35,462 bases of DNA from an uncultured Lachnospiraceae bacterium (GTDB lineage Bacteria; Bacillota; Clostridia; Lachnospirales; Lachnospiraceae), in NCBI GenBank assembly GCA_905236705.1, contig CAJOOZ010000077.1:1-35462 (forward strand), read 5' to 3'. The position numbers and the translations under genes are program-made. Numbering within the stretch: the first letter of the stretch is position 1; the number at the start of each line of letters is the position of its first letter. Below, piece by piece: positions 25,655-34,190 of the stretch. Below the pieces are notes generated by a model. That model was not told where the DNA came from. It saw only the letters and a list, made by a program, of their open reading frames with translations, and made no database searches.

Positions 25655-27349
25655 CTACCACAGCGTAATCTGGGCATTGTCGCTGAAGGTGATGATCCTT
25701 GCCCCGTTTTCCTCCATCAGCCGGCGGTAGTGTTCGGTGGTATAGTAGCTCTTCTCTCCGGTGGACGGATCCCTGTTTTCCATCAGCCAGTCGGGGGCAT
25801 CGAAAAAGGCCACCTCGGGCGCAATGGATTCATAAAAGGAATCCGGCAGCAGGCTGTTTCCATGATGCGCCATCTGAACAGCCACGATCTGTTTTTTATT
25901 CTCCTTCAGGGCTTTTTGCACTTCCTTTGCAATACTGCGTCCCATTTTGCTGCCACGGGATATCTTGTCATCCGTGATCCCCTCGTCGCTGCGGATTTGC
26001 GGATTATTGTCTCCGATGTCACCCAGAAACAGCATCCCCTGGCAGGAGGAATTGAGCAAAAAGACCATGGAACCGTCGTTTATGATATTGTCAGAGCCCT
26101 CCGTCACCTCTTCGTTGCAGGTATGAAGTACCCTGAGATTCATGCCGCACACCTTGACCAGATCACCCTTTTTCAAAACCGTCACATTATCTCTCATCTC
26201 CAGGTTTTTGCGCAGATAGTAGACAAAATCGGTCCGGATTCCCTGCTCATTAACGGCATCCCAGTCCCAGTCCCCGATATAGATCCTGTCGATCAGGATC
26301 TGACTTTTATCCCACTCAGCCTCCAGGATCGATGCCAGCACTCCTGCATGATCGTCATGCGGATGGGTGATGATCCAGGCTCCCACACGGCCGCCCTTCT
26401 CTTTGATCCTTTCCGTCAGATCCAGAGACATGGATGCCCTTCCGCCATCCACGACGATCAGCTCTCCGTCATAGGTCTCCAGCAGATAACTCATGCAGCC
26501 CAGATCCTCCTGTCCGGAAAAATGAGAGACCTTCACTTCCGACCTGGGCGTATACCTGATGACTCTGTAATGCTCCGTTTGTCCTATCTGGACCAGATCA
26601 TATTTTCCCACATTACCGGTCAATGTCTGCCAGTCCCCCAGAACCAGATAGCGAAATCCGTGCTTTCTCATGCGTTTTAACAGTTTTTTTACGGGTATCT
26701 CACTGCAAGACTGTGACAGCCACCCTGCCACTTTTTGGTATTTTTTCTTTTTGGCATTGCCAAACTGAGACCTGACATACCACAGATCGATATTGGCATT
26801 ATACATTCTCACATCTTCGCATAAAGGCTCCGTGATGGCTGCCTTCGGACGGCACCCGTCATCAAATCCGCGCCTGTTTGGTATGACCCGTGCCGTTTCC
26901 GGCAGACCCTCGAAATCGCGCATGATGATATCCGAAACCTCTATGGCTTCCGACTGGATCTTGCAGACATTTTCCGCCTTCGCAAATTCAATATCGGTAT
27001 AGACCGTCCGGCCACAGAGGATCACAAGCACCGAGCTTGCGACCAGCAGCAGCTTCTTTTGATGCGCGATCCGTCCCGAGAGAGCAGAGAGCAGAACCGG
27101 CGAGATCAAAAGCCACAAAAACCGTTCAAACACCGACAGATTATTGGTCTTTTCCAGCACCAGGATCGTGACCGGATTAAATACAGCCACAAGCATGAGC
27201 GCAAAATATACCAGATAGATCTTTGTCACTCTTTCTTTTTCGCGGCTCATCCACAGAAATAAAACGGCGCACAGAAACAGGATGACGATGGAACCAAATC
27301 CGCTGTATTCTTTTATTTTGTCAAAAACATCAGCATAACCGGTCAGCAT
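25655..27349 (-). CDS. Membrane protein fused to metallo-beta-lactamase-fold hydrolase
   Basis: The N-terminal 118 residues hold three to four membrane segments. Residues 120-265 form a soluble region, and 270-564 a metallo-beta-lactamase domain with the metal motif H329-P-H331-D-D333-H334, L-G-D-I-G near 442 (D444) and A-H-H-G-N at 494-498, all like the ComEC-type MBL domain. The ComEC channel domain is absent. The N-terminal 265 residues resemble the neighbour at 28419 in layout and in several sequence stretches, so this looks like the second half of a DUF6077-like protein with an MBL enzyme added. If the domain is outside the cell it could cleave a phosphodiester of the wall polymer, as pneumococcal Pce does; this is conjecture. 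The ATG comes three bases after two consecutive TAG stops of the previous gene. Confidence 0.8.
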   Translation of the reverse strand: MLTGYADVFDKIKEYSGFGSIVILFLCAVLFLWMSREKERVTKIYLVYFALMLVAVFNPVTILVLEKTNNLSVFERFLWLLISPVLLSALSGRIAHQKKLLLVASSVLVILCGRTVYTDIEFAKAENVCKIQSEAIEVSDIIMRDFEGLPETARVIPNRRGFDDGCRPKAAITEPLCEDVRMYNANIDLWYVRSQFGNAKKKKYQKVAGWLSQSCSEIPVKKLLKRMRKHGFRYLVLGDWQTLTGNVGKYDLVQIGQTEHYRVIRYTPRSEVKVSHFSGQEDLGCMSYLLETYDGELIVVDGGRASMSLDLTERIKEKGGRVGAWIITHPHDDHAGVLASILEAEWDKSQILIDRIYIGDWDWDAVNEQGIRTDFVYYLRKNLEMRDNVTVLKKGDLVKVCGMNLRVLHTCNEEVTEGSDNIINDGSMVFLLNSSCQGMLFLGDIGDNNPQIRSDEGITDDKISRGSKMGRSIAKEVQKALKENKKQIVAVQMAHHGNSLLPDSFYESIAPEVAFFDAPDWLMENRDPSTGEKSYYTTEHYRRLMEENGARIITFSDNAQITLW

Positions 27350-27353
27350 CCTA

Positions 27354-28403
27354 CTACCCCATCATCAGCCACAGCAGCATAACAGCCTGTGGCAAAACAC
27401 TGCCAAAAGCGCACGGCAGCGGTTTTATCTTTTTGTCCACGATACAGACGGACAGCGTCAGCAACATTACCAGCACGGGCCCCAGGAACAGTCCCGTCTC
27501 CCCCATGAAGGTCACTGCCATCAGCGCCGCACCCACAAGCAGCCACCCTGTCACCGCGTCCCTTTTATCCTTCTGCCCCGATGCTGCCTCCAGTGTCAAA
27601 AGCCAAAGCATGGGGATACCGATCGCCACAAACAGCCCCTTCCCCTGCCACAGCCTGGTCACGGGAAAATTTTCGGGGCTGAACACATAGTAATTGCCAA
27701 ACATGTGCAAAAGCGCAAGGGTCAACAAAAGCGCTCCCCCATCGGCTTTTTCTCCCGCCAGCTTCCTGCCCAGGGCATAGTACAGTGCATAAGTCAGAGG
27801 CAGATAAAAGAGGGGAAACAGATCATGCTGGATGATCAGGGGATGCAGACCCAGAGACAGCCAGGACAAAGCCCCCTGATAGACCGGCAGTCCGCTCAGG
27901 ATATAGCGTTTCTCGATGGCCGAGGCCATCAGTCCGCCGTAAGCATTTTTTTCCAGAAGATAATCCTGCGCAATACTCATGGATGAGAGTCCTGAATAAA
28001 AAGCATCATCCAGATCCGGCGTGGCCATCCATACCGACACTCCGATCTGGACTGCGATCAGAAGGAGCGCGATCCAAAAAGCCGCGTTCCGGCGCATTGA
28101 AGGAAGATGGGGCCTTGTCAAAAGCGCCCTGTTTCTGACCAGAATGAAAAGTCCTGCAGCAGAAATCGGCAGTGCCAGAGTCAGATAGATCACGCTTACG
28201 GCGCGCATGCCAAGCCCCGCAGCCATGCCCGCCAAAACCAGAATCTCATACAGCAGGTAATGCAGCATCAATCCGGCACAGGCCATCATCGTGAGGGGAT
28301 TTTTGCACTCTCTTTTTGCAAAATAAGGCAGAAAAAGAGCTCCCGTTAAAAAAGGGAGTACGCACATCCATATGAAACTGAGAAATATCCCTGCCACCGT
28401 CAT
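27354..28403 (-). CDS. Polytopic membrane protein, DUF6077-like N-terminal half
   Basis: This 349-residue protein has about ten hydrophobic segments and, near residue 120, the stretch T-P-D-L-D-D-A-F-Y in a predicted exported loop. That acidic loop is typical of DUF6077 and GT-C-like proteins, where Asp residues sit near the lipid-linked sugar. It ends directly after a membrane segment with two tandem TAG codons, and the next gene starts three bases later in another frame with more membrane segments. The start at 28403 has GGAG six bases upstream; a GTG at 28418 directly follows the previous stop and is less likely. It probably works with the MBL-fused protein as two parts of one machine. Confidence 0.7.
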   Translation of the reverse strand: MTVAGIFLSFIWMCVLPFLTGALFLPYFAKRECKNPLTMMACAGLMLHYLLYEILVLAGMAAGLGMRAVSVIYLTLALPISAAGLFILVRNRALLTRPHLPSMRRNAAFWIALLLIAVQIGVSVWMATPDLDDAFYSGLSSMSIAQDYLLEKNAYGGLMASAIEKRYILSGLPVYQGALSWLSLGLHPLIIQHDLFPLFYLPLTYALYYALGRKLAGEKADGGALLLTLALLHMFGNYYVFSPENFPVTRLWQGKGLFVAIGIPMLWLLTLEAASGQKDKRDAVTGWLLVGAALMAVTFMGETGLFLGPVLVMLLTLSVCIVDKKIKPLPCAFGSVLPQAVMLLWLMMG

Positions 28404-28418
28404 CCCAATCTCCGTCAC

Positions 28419-29285
28419 TCATTGTCCCGCTTCAAGGGCCTGTCCGTCCCTGTGATAGATCCTAAGACCGTCCGCACTGCCCGTAAATTCATAACCGCAC
28501 TCTTCAAAGATCGCATCCGTATCGATCCTGTGCAAAGCCTCTGCGGGCACGGCTACATAGTTGCATCCAACCTCCGGCAGTACATTCGGCATATTGGCAA
28601 CGGCACCTGTCAGATCCTCCAGATTGACCACCGTCTCATCTGCCTTTTCAAGACTGTCATACCCGCTTTTCATGCTCCTGGACTGCTCCGTATATTTTGC
28701 AGGCTCAGACAGGATATCCTTGCCGTAAACCGGATACAGATCCCCGTTAAATGCCCTGCTGTCCGCCATCCAGTCAGACGGTCCCCAGATCACGGCTTTC
28801 TCCGCCCTGACATCCGAATCCGCCAGGATCAGCTGGTAACTCTCCTGCCTTGCCTTGCTCATCAGCTCTTTTGTCAGATCATCCCGGGAAAACGTAAACA
28901 TCGCTCCGTCTCCTGCTACACAGAAAAGCAGGCACAGTCCGGCAAAAAAAGCCAGAGCCCTTCTTCTCTCCCCCTTCCGGCAGACCGCTCCGCCTGCGAG
29001 AGCACCGACAGCCGGCAGAAACAGCGGATACTGCCAGATGTGAAACAACTGTTCATACTGGAAATCGTTTATGCCGCGGGCAATGAAAAAATCGTACACC
29101 GGCGGACAGAGCAGGACAATATAAGACACAAGCCCAAACAAAAGAGCAGTCATATACCGCCTTTTTTCTTCTCGTGGGCAATCCCCTGCCGCGCCCTGGC
29201 AGAATGCAGCCAGCACAAACAGCCCGATCAGAAAAAGACCCCAGTATTTATCTTCCCATCTCAGAAAATGCGCGATGATATCCAT
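28419..29285 (-). CDS. Membrane protein with soluble C-terminal domain, partner of the upstream polytopic protein
   Basis: The 288-residue protein has four hydrophobic segments within the first 140 residues, then a soluble domain of about 145 residues. It matches the first 265 residues of the MBL-fused protein in layout and partly in sequence: W-x-x-Y-W-G-L-F-L against the first membrane segment there, and a C-x-P-V-Y or N-P-V-T turn before the third segment. The ATG at 29285 has GGGAG eight bases upstream and lies inside the upstream gene, giving a 25-base overlap; a GTG at 29300 is less likely. No catalytic residues are recognised. Confidence 0.68.
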   Translation of the reverse strand: MDIIAHFLRWEDKYWGLFLIGLFVLAAFCQGAAGDCPREEKRRYMTALLFGLVSYIVLLCPPVYDFFIARGINDFQYEQLFHIWQYPLFLPAVGALAGGAVCRKGERRRALAFFAGLCLLFCVAGDGAMFTFSRDDLTKELMSKARQESYQLILADSDVRAEKAVIWGPSDWMADSRAFNGDLYPVYGKDILSEPAKYTEQSRSMKSGYDSLEKADETVVNLEDLTGAVANMPNVLPEVGCNYVAVPAEALHRIDTDAIFEECGYEFTGSADGLRIYHRDGQALEAGQ

Positions 29286-30265
29286 TTGCAGATCTCCCAC
29301 AAAAGACCGGTCAAAGCCACCGGTAAAACGCCGGCATACAGCCCTCCCATACTACGGGCCACAAACAGCAATACCATGCAGCCTGCCGCCATAGCGATGA
29401 CAGATCCCCTTTTTAGCTCCCCTTTCCTGTCCAGGATCACAATGACCTCCGGCAAGAGAAAAAACGCCACCCAGGTTCTGGCTTCATAGGGCAGATGCAA
29501 AAGGTCAAAAAAAGGATTCCTGTAGGCGGACGCCGCAAACAAAGCCGCCAATCCGAAGATAGCGACAGTCCATAAAGAAACCCTGCCCAGCAAAGCCTTC
29601 ACCCCATGGCAGCAGCCGAGGATCGTCACGAATAACACCCAAAGAGGGATGATAGTCCCCAAAAGAGCGGTATGTGACATGCCCGTGATATAGCACAAAG
29701 ACGCATAAAATGCCGGCAGCATACAGGCGCTCAAAGACCCTGCATCTGCATCGGGGCTCTGCAGACCCGTCAGCGGATCCACCGTTGCCAGTTCCCTGAT
29801 GGGGGTCTGCCTGCCATCCGTCACCAGCAAAGCCGTTCTCTCCGCCCCGTCATACATGGGCTCATGCATCTGTGACGGCTGCCCCATCATGCAGACCGCC
29901 AGCAGCACAAAAACCGCTCCGCAGCACAGATACAGCTCTTTTTTCTCCTTCAGCTTCTCTGCCGCCGCAGCGGGCATGGACGTCAGTTTTTTTCTTTTCC
30001 CCGGAAAAAAGAGACAGAGCACAAACGCCAGAAGTACAATGATCCACGGCATCATGAGCCTTCCGCCAATCTCTTCCACACTTGCGCCCGTTGCAGCAGC
30101 CGCCAGATATTGCAGGGAAAATACAGCCCAGAAAAACAATAATCCCGTCAGATACAGACTCGATATATATTTTTTGATGCCAAAGAGCAATTCCAGCAGT
30201 ACTCCTGACATGATCGGCGCAGCCAGTAAAAACAGAAAACAGGCTGCCGATATGACAACATTCAT
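29261..30265 (-). CDS. Polytopic membrane protein, paralogue of the DUF6077-like protein
   Basis: This 334-residue protein has about nine hydrophobic segments and one predicted exported loop (about 125-175) with an H-E-P-M-Y-D-G motif near residue 133. Order and spacing follow the protein at 27354, including an acidic-tyrosine loop, an A-R-T-W or T-R-L-W turn, and a final Gly-rich membrane segment. Each is followed by a smaller membrane protein with a soluble domain, suggesting a duplicated two-gene unit. The ATG at 30265 has AAGGTG upstream; a GTG at 30274 would overlap the previous stop by four bases. Confidence 0.68.
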   Translation of the reverse strand: MNVVISAACFLFLLAAPIMSGVLLELLFGIKKYISSLYLTGLLFFWAVFSLQYLAAAATGASVEEIGGRLMMPWIIVLLAFVLCLFFPGKRKKLTSMPAAAAEKLKEKKELYLCCGAVFVLLAVCMMGQPSQMHEPMYDGAERTALLVTDGRQTPIRELATVDPLTGLQSPDADAGSLSACMLPAFYASLCYITGMSHTALLGTIIPLWVLFVTILGCCHGVKALLGRVSLWTVAIFGLAALFAASAYRNPFFDLLHLPYEARTWVAFFLLPEVIVILDRKGELKRGSVIAMAAGCMVLLFVARSMGGLYAGVLPVALTGLLWEICKWISSRIF

Positions 30266-30270
30266 ATGCT

Positions 30271-31989
30271 TCACCTTAAGTGATAGACCACGACCGAACC
30301 GCAGACAAGCGGATCCTCCAGGTCAAAACGCTCCCTTACAAAAGAGGCAAAGGGTTCTTTTTCCATAAACGAGGCGTAGTTTTCAACATAGCCCCCATCC
30401 AGCACCAGCACAGTGGGGAGTCTTTGCGGAAACGCCTCATAATAAGCCAGCAGCTGCCCGTCATAGACCGGTGAGGAGATCGTATTGCCGGTTGCGATCT
30501 GTTCGGGCGTTAACAGACTGTAAAAAAAGAAGCTCGCTCCCACAAACAACACCCTGTCATCTTCTTTCACTCCCTCCACGCGGGCATGCAGAAGATCGTC
30601 ATAATGCATCCACTCATCGCCGCTCAGACGGATCCCCGCCACGGGACCGTGTTCTTCCCGGTAGTAGGTTTCAAAGATATTTCTGCGCTGATTGCCGGAA
30701 AAACGTACCAGCACACATCGCACCGTCACCACCTGCAAAGTCAGCACCAAAAACAGTACAAGCGCCGAACATCTGAAAAACAGCGCCCCCGTTTCCTTCT
30801 CCTGCACGCCGCGCCTTACCCTCTCTGTCAATAGCGGCAGCACCACAAGCAAAAGATACGGCATCAGCATCCCGCAGGAATAGTCAGCCGGCAGATTGGA
30901 CAGTGACATGACGGAAAACATGGAAAGCAGCGTCACGGGAAAAAGTCCCCTGCCCTTTAAAGCGGCGTTTCGGCCCATGCCAAGGGCGATGCCCATAAGC
31001 GTCAGCTGGCACAACAGCGGCAGAAAATCATAATAGACCTTTTCCTGCCAGGAATGAAACTGCCATATCATCCAGAGCGCCTGCAAAAGCAGGACAGCGC
31101 CCCAAAACAGGCATTCTTTGTTTCCTTTTCTGTCCAGCACCCTGCTGCCGGACAGGATCACCACCAGCATACCGCCGGTAACGGTCAGAATGCCAAACAG
31201 CGTTTCTGCATGCCAGAGCCACAACTGACTAAAGCTCTGTTCATGGGAGGCGTCGCTTAGAACATTTCCGATATTCGACACCGCCGCGCCGAAATCCCCC
31301 GTCAGGATCATTGCCAAAAGCAGCAGCGCCGCAGCGCATATACAGACGCCGCCAAACAGAAAAGACGGATTTTTTATCCCTTTAGCGCCTTCCTTTTTCC
31401 CGCGGACATAAATAAAAACAAATACGTATAAAAACACCAGCACAGCGGTGGGATAGCACAGAACCATCACACACAGCGCCAGTCCCATACCGGCATACCG
31501 GACCTTTGTACCCTCTTTTGCCAGCAGCAGGATCAGCGCCGTCAGCGCCCAGTAAAACAGGATATTAAACTCAGGAGACTGGATCTGCTTGGGCGTGAAA
31601 TTCAGATACAGAAAGGCGATCCAAAGAGCCGTCAGACTCCGCCCTTTCCCGGACAGCTCGCGGTAGATCCATACTGCCAGGATCAGCTGGATCAGAAAGC
31701 CCAGCGTTCTCATAAACAACAGGATCCCCCTGGCGTAAGGACCTGCCACCATCTGATACAATGCCACCGGCAGGGCATATAAAACAGCAGACAACTGATG
31801 GGGCTCCCACATCTGCAAAAGCAGTCTGTCTCCTCCTGCCAGCCGCTGGGCTATGGCCAGGGCATAGGCCTCATCAATGTCCGCGCTGATAAAGAGCGTC
31901 TTCCACAGTCCCGCCGCCGTCAGCACCAGACAACAGAAAAGAGACAGGATCCATATTGCTTTACCGGTTGTACTGCTTTTCGATCTCAT
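30271..31989 (-). CDS. GT-C-fold-like integral membrane protein (putative polyprenyl-phosphate-sugar-dependent transferase)
   Basis: The 572-residue protein has an N-terminal membrane segment followed by an exported loop with A-D-I-D-E-A-Y-A-L-A, the acidic site typical of GT-C enzymes. About ten more membrane segments follow, then a C-terminal soluble domain of about 130 residues. GT-C enzymes use lipid-linked sugars on the outer face, which fits the DPM1-like synthase and GtrA protein in the same locus. The start at 31989 is favoured because GGAG lies just upstream and the overlap with the muramidase gene is only 29 bases; an ATG at 32025 has no clear ribosome binding site. Acceptor and sugar are unknown. 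Confidence 0.72.
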   Translation of the reverse strand: MRSKSSTTGKAIWILSLFCCLVLTAAGLWKTLFISADIDEAYALAIAQRLAGGDRLLLQMWEPHQLSAVLYALPVALYQMVAGPYARGILLFMRTLGFLIQLILAVWIYRELSGKGRSLTALWIAFLYLNFTPKQIQSPEFNILFYWALTALILLLAKEGTKVRYAGMGLALCVMVLCYPTAVLVFLYVFVFIYVRGKKEGAKGIKNPSFLFGGVCICAAALLLLAMILTGDFGAAVSNIGNVLSDASHEQSFSQLWLWHAETLFGILTVTGGMLVVILSGSRVLDRKGNKECLFWGAVLLLQALWMIWQFHSWQEKVYYDFLPLLCQLTLMGIALGMGRNAALKGRGLFPVTLLSMFSVMSLSNLPADYSCGMLMPYLLLVVLPLLTERVRRGVQEKETGALFFRCSALVLFLVLTLQVVTVRCVLVRFSGNQRRNIFETYYREEHGPVAGIRLSGDEWMHYDDLLHARVEGVKEDDRVLFVGASFFFYSLLTPEQIATGNTISSPVYDGQLLAYYEAFPQRLPTVLVLDGGYVENYASFMEKEPFASFVRERFDLEDPLVCGSVVVYHLR

Positions 31990-33310
31990 TTTGCTCCGTC
32001 TTTTTGCCGCTGACAAAATCCACATAACTCAGATCATAGTCCACCAGCGTATCGATACCGTCCACCCGTCCGGCGGAGGTATACTGCCACATATCGTAGG
32101 CGCCGTCATAGGTCGCCTTGGAGGAATACTGCGCCAGCCAGATACTGTAGCCGTCAAGCTGTTCCATGTCCAGATTGTTCAAAAGCCAGTATTTGCTGGC
32201 ATAGACCCCTGCCGTATAGCCTGCATTCTCAATGGTTTCACAGAAAGCCTTCACCGCTTCGGTCCGCTCCTGCCTGCCAAGAGAGTCCGCCCGACCCCTG
32301 CCGCCGGCTCCCTCCGTGTCAATATACATGGGATACCCCAGTGCGTAATCCTTGCAGAGAGACAGCACCATGCTGGCTTCCTCAACTCCCTCCGCCGCAG
32401 TGGTAGCCTGGGTGAAAAAGTACACGCCTACTCTGACGCCGGCCGCCGTGGCATTTTTGATATTCTCTTCAAAATACGGATCTTCAATGAGGTATCCCCC
32501 CGAAGACCCCCTGTACCCGCAGCGGATAATGGCGAAATCCACTCCTGCGGCTTTGACCTTGTTCCAGTCGATGGTTTTGTTCCACTTGGAAACATCGATC
32601 CCGAAGATACTGACACCGTCCTGCAGCCGCACGTTGGTCTCGGTGCCGTCCGCCTCATTTTCCGCCTCTTTTGCGGCCGTATCCTCTTTGGCCGCATCCA
32701 CTTCCGACTCATCATGGATCAAAAATGAAATATCCGACAGCTGCGTATATGAGATCTGATCCGAAATGTTTACCTCCAAAGGCTCATAAGGCACCGTAAA
32801 GTCTCCGATGGGCGACAGACTCACCTCATAGACACCGGCTCCGAGACCGTCCGCATAGAGTATCCCGTCACCGTCAGTATCATGAAGGCTCCTTGTATCT
32901 TTGTTGTCTGCGCTTGTCACGGTCACTTCAAAATCCTGCCCTTTGCAGACAGCGCCGCTGCCGTCCACCACAAACACCCTCAGATCTTTCTGCAGACTCG
33001 AAGCAAGCAGCGAAAGGCTCTTGATATCCTCCGTCTCATCCTCCGCTTTTTCCGTCACAAAGAAAGTCTCATCCTTCAAAAAAGAGTATGGATCACGGGC
33101 CGGATTGAGATGGTATTTCTCAACCAGTTCATGATCCACGATCTGTACACTCTCCTGCGCCGTCACAGCTCCTGCATCGGTTCCGTCATCGGCGGCCTTA
33201 CGGGAACGATTATCACGGCGCGAGACATCCACCATGACCACCACTCCTACCACAAGCGCTACCATCAGCACGGCAAAAAAGATCACTGTGGTTCTCAGCT
33301 TAGAGTCCAT
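31961..33310 (-). CDS. Membrane-anchored GH25 muramidase (lysozyme)
   Basis: GH25 enzymes cut the N-acetylmuramic acid beta-1,4 bond in peptidoglycan. The 449-residue protein has one membrane segment (about 7-28), a linker, a beta domain at about 108-185 resembling carboxypeptidase-regulatory or Ig-like folds, an Ala/Glu-rich linker (about 203-225), and the GH25 domain (about 235-440). Family residues are D239 in F-G-I-D-V-S-K-W and the catalytic pair in M-Y-I-D331-T-E333-G. No cleavable signal is seen, so it is likely a type II membrane protein facing outward. GAGGTAGC lies just before the ATG, and the gene overlaps rmlA by 11 bases, so it is fully part of the polysaccharide operon. It may open the wall for polymer attachment or assembly. 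Confidence 0.93.
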   Translation of the reverse strand: MDSKLRTTVIFFAVLMVALVVGVVVMVDVSRRDNRSRKAADDGTDAGAVTAQESVQIVDHELVEKYHLNPARDPYSFLKDETFFVTEKAEDETEDIKSLSLLASSLQKDLRVFVVDGSGAVCKGQDFEVTVTSADNKDTRSLHDTDGDGILYADGLGAGVYEVSLSPIGDFTVPYEPLEVNISDQISYTQLSDISFLIHDESEVDAAKEDTAAKEAENEADGTETNVRLQDGVSIFGIDVSKWNKTIDWNKVKAAGVDFAIIRCGYRGSSGGYLIEDPYFEENIKNATAAGVRVGVYFFTQATTAAEGVEEASMVLSLCKDYALGYPMYIDTEGAGGRGRADSLGRQERTEAVKAFCETIENAGYTAGVYASKYWLLNNLDMEQLDGYSIWLAQYSSKATYDGAYDMWQYTSAGRVDGIDTLVDYDLSYVDFVSGKKTEQNEIEKQYNR

Positions 33311-34178
33311 TCGCTACCTCAGTCAGATACTTACCGTAATTGGTCTTCATCAGCGGCTCTGCCAGCTTCAAAAGCTGATCTCTGTCGATAAACCCTCTCT
33401 TGTAGGCGATCTCCTCGATACAGGAGATATAGAGTCCCTGCCTCTTCTGGAAAGCCGCCACAAAATCAGAGGCATCCAGCAAAGAGTCATGATTGCCCGT
33501 ATCCAGCCAGGCAAAGCCTCTTCCCAGCAGTTCTACCTGAAGCTCGCCCCTGCTCAGGTATTCATTGTTGATACTGGTGATCTCGATCTCTCCCCGGGCA
33601 GAGGGTTTGACGTTCTTTGCAATATTCACAACGTCATTGTCATAAAAATACAGCCCCGGAACGGCATAGTTGCTTTTGGGATGCTCGGGCTTTTCCTCGA
33701 TGGAAACGGCCTTCTTGTTTTCATCAAACTCCACCACGCCGTATTCTCTCGGATCCCGGACATAGTACCCGAAGATGGTGGCTCCCTTTTCCTTCTCGAT
33801 CCTCTCCTTTGTGGCTCTGAGAACCCGTGAAAAGCTCTGCCCGTAGAATATATTGTCTCCCAGTACCAGTGCCGCGCTGTCATCACCGATGAAATCCGCT
33901 CCGATGATAAAGGCGTCCGCCAGCCCTCTGGGACTCTCCTGTACGGCATATTCCAAAACCATCCCAAGCTGCGAACCGTCCGAGAGGAGCTCTCTGAACA
34001 CCGGCAGATCCCGGGGTGTGGAGATGATCATTACCTCCCGGATGCCTGCCAGCATCAGCGTAGACAAAGGATAATAGATCATGGGCTTGTCATAGACCGG
34101 CATGATCTGTTTGGAAATCGCCTTGGTCAGGGGATAAAGCCGGGTACCGGAACCGCCGGCCAGAATCAATCCTTTCAT
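33300..34178 (-). CDS. rmlA: Glucose-1-phosphate thymidylyltransferase
   Basis: RmlA makes dTDP-glucose from dTTP and glucose-1-phosphate, the first committed step to dTDP-rhamnose and related deoxysugars. The 292-residue protein begins with [15 protein letters not shown], has the [11 protein letters not shown] stretch near residue 24, and the metal-binding L-G-D-N-I near residue 107. Length and motifs are standard. AGGAGAGG lies before the ATG. It follows rmlB by 12 bases, and its end overlaps the muramidase gene. Confidence 0.96.
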   Translation of the reverse strand: MKGLILAGGSGTRLYPLTKAISKQIMPVYDKPMIYYPLSTLMLAGIREVMIISTPRDLPVFRELLSDGSQLGMVLEYAVQESPRGLADAFIIGADFIGDDSAALVLGDNIFYGQSFSRVLRATKERIEKEKGATIFGYYVRDPREYGVVEFDENKKAVSIEEKPEHPKSNYAVPGLYFYDNDVVNIAKNVKPSARGEIEITSINNEYLSRGELQVELLGRGFAWLDTGNHDSLLDASDFVAAFQKRQGLYISCIEEIAYKRGFIDRDQLLKLAEPLMKTNYGKYLTEVANGL

Positions 34179-34190
34179 ATTGCCTCTCCT

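Noticed and set aside
25655..27349. Assignment of the MBL-fused protein as the competence channel ComEC
   Set aside because: Only the MBL domain matches. The large channel domain and the N-terminal OB-fold region are missing, and the membrane part resembles the neighbouring polysaccharide-locus proteins.
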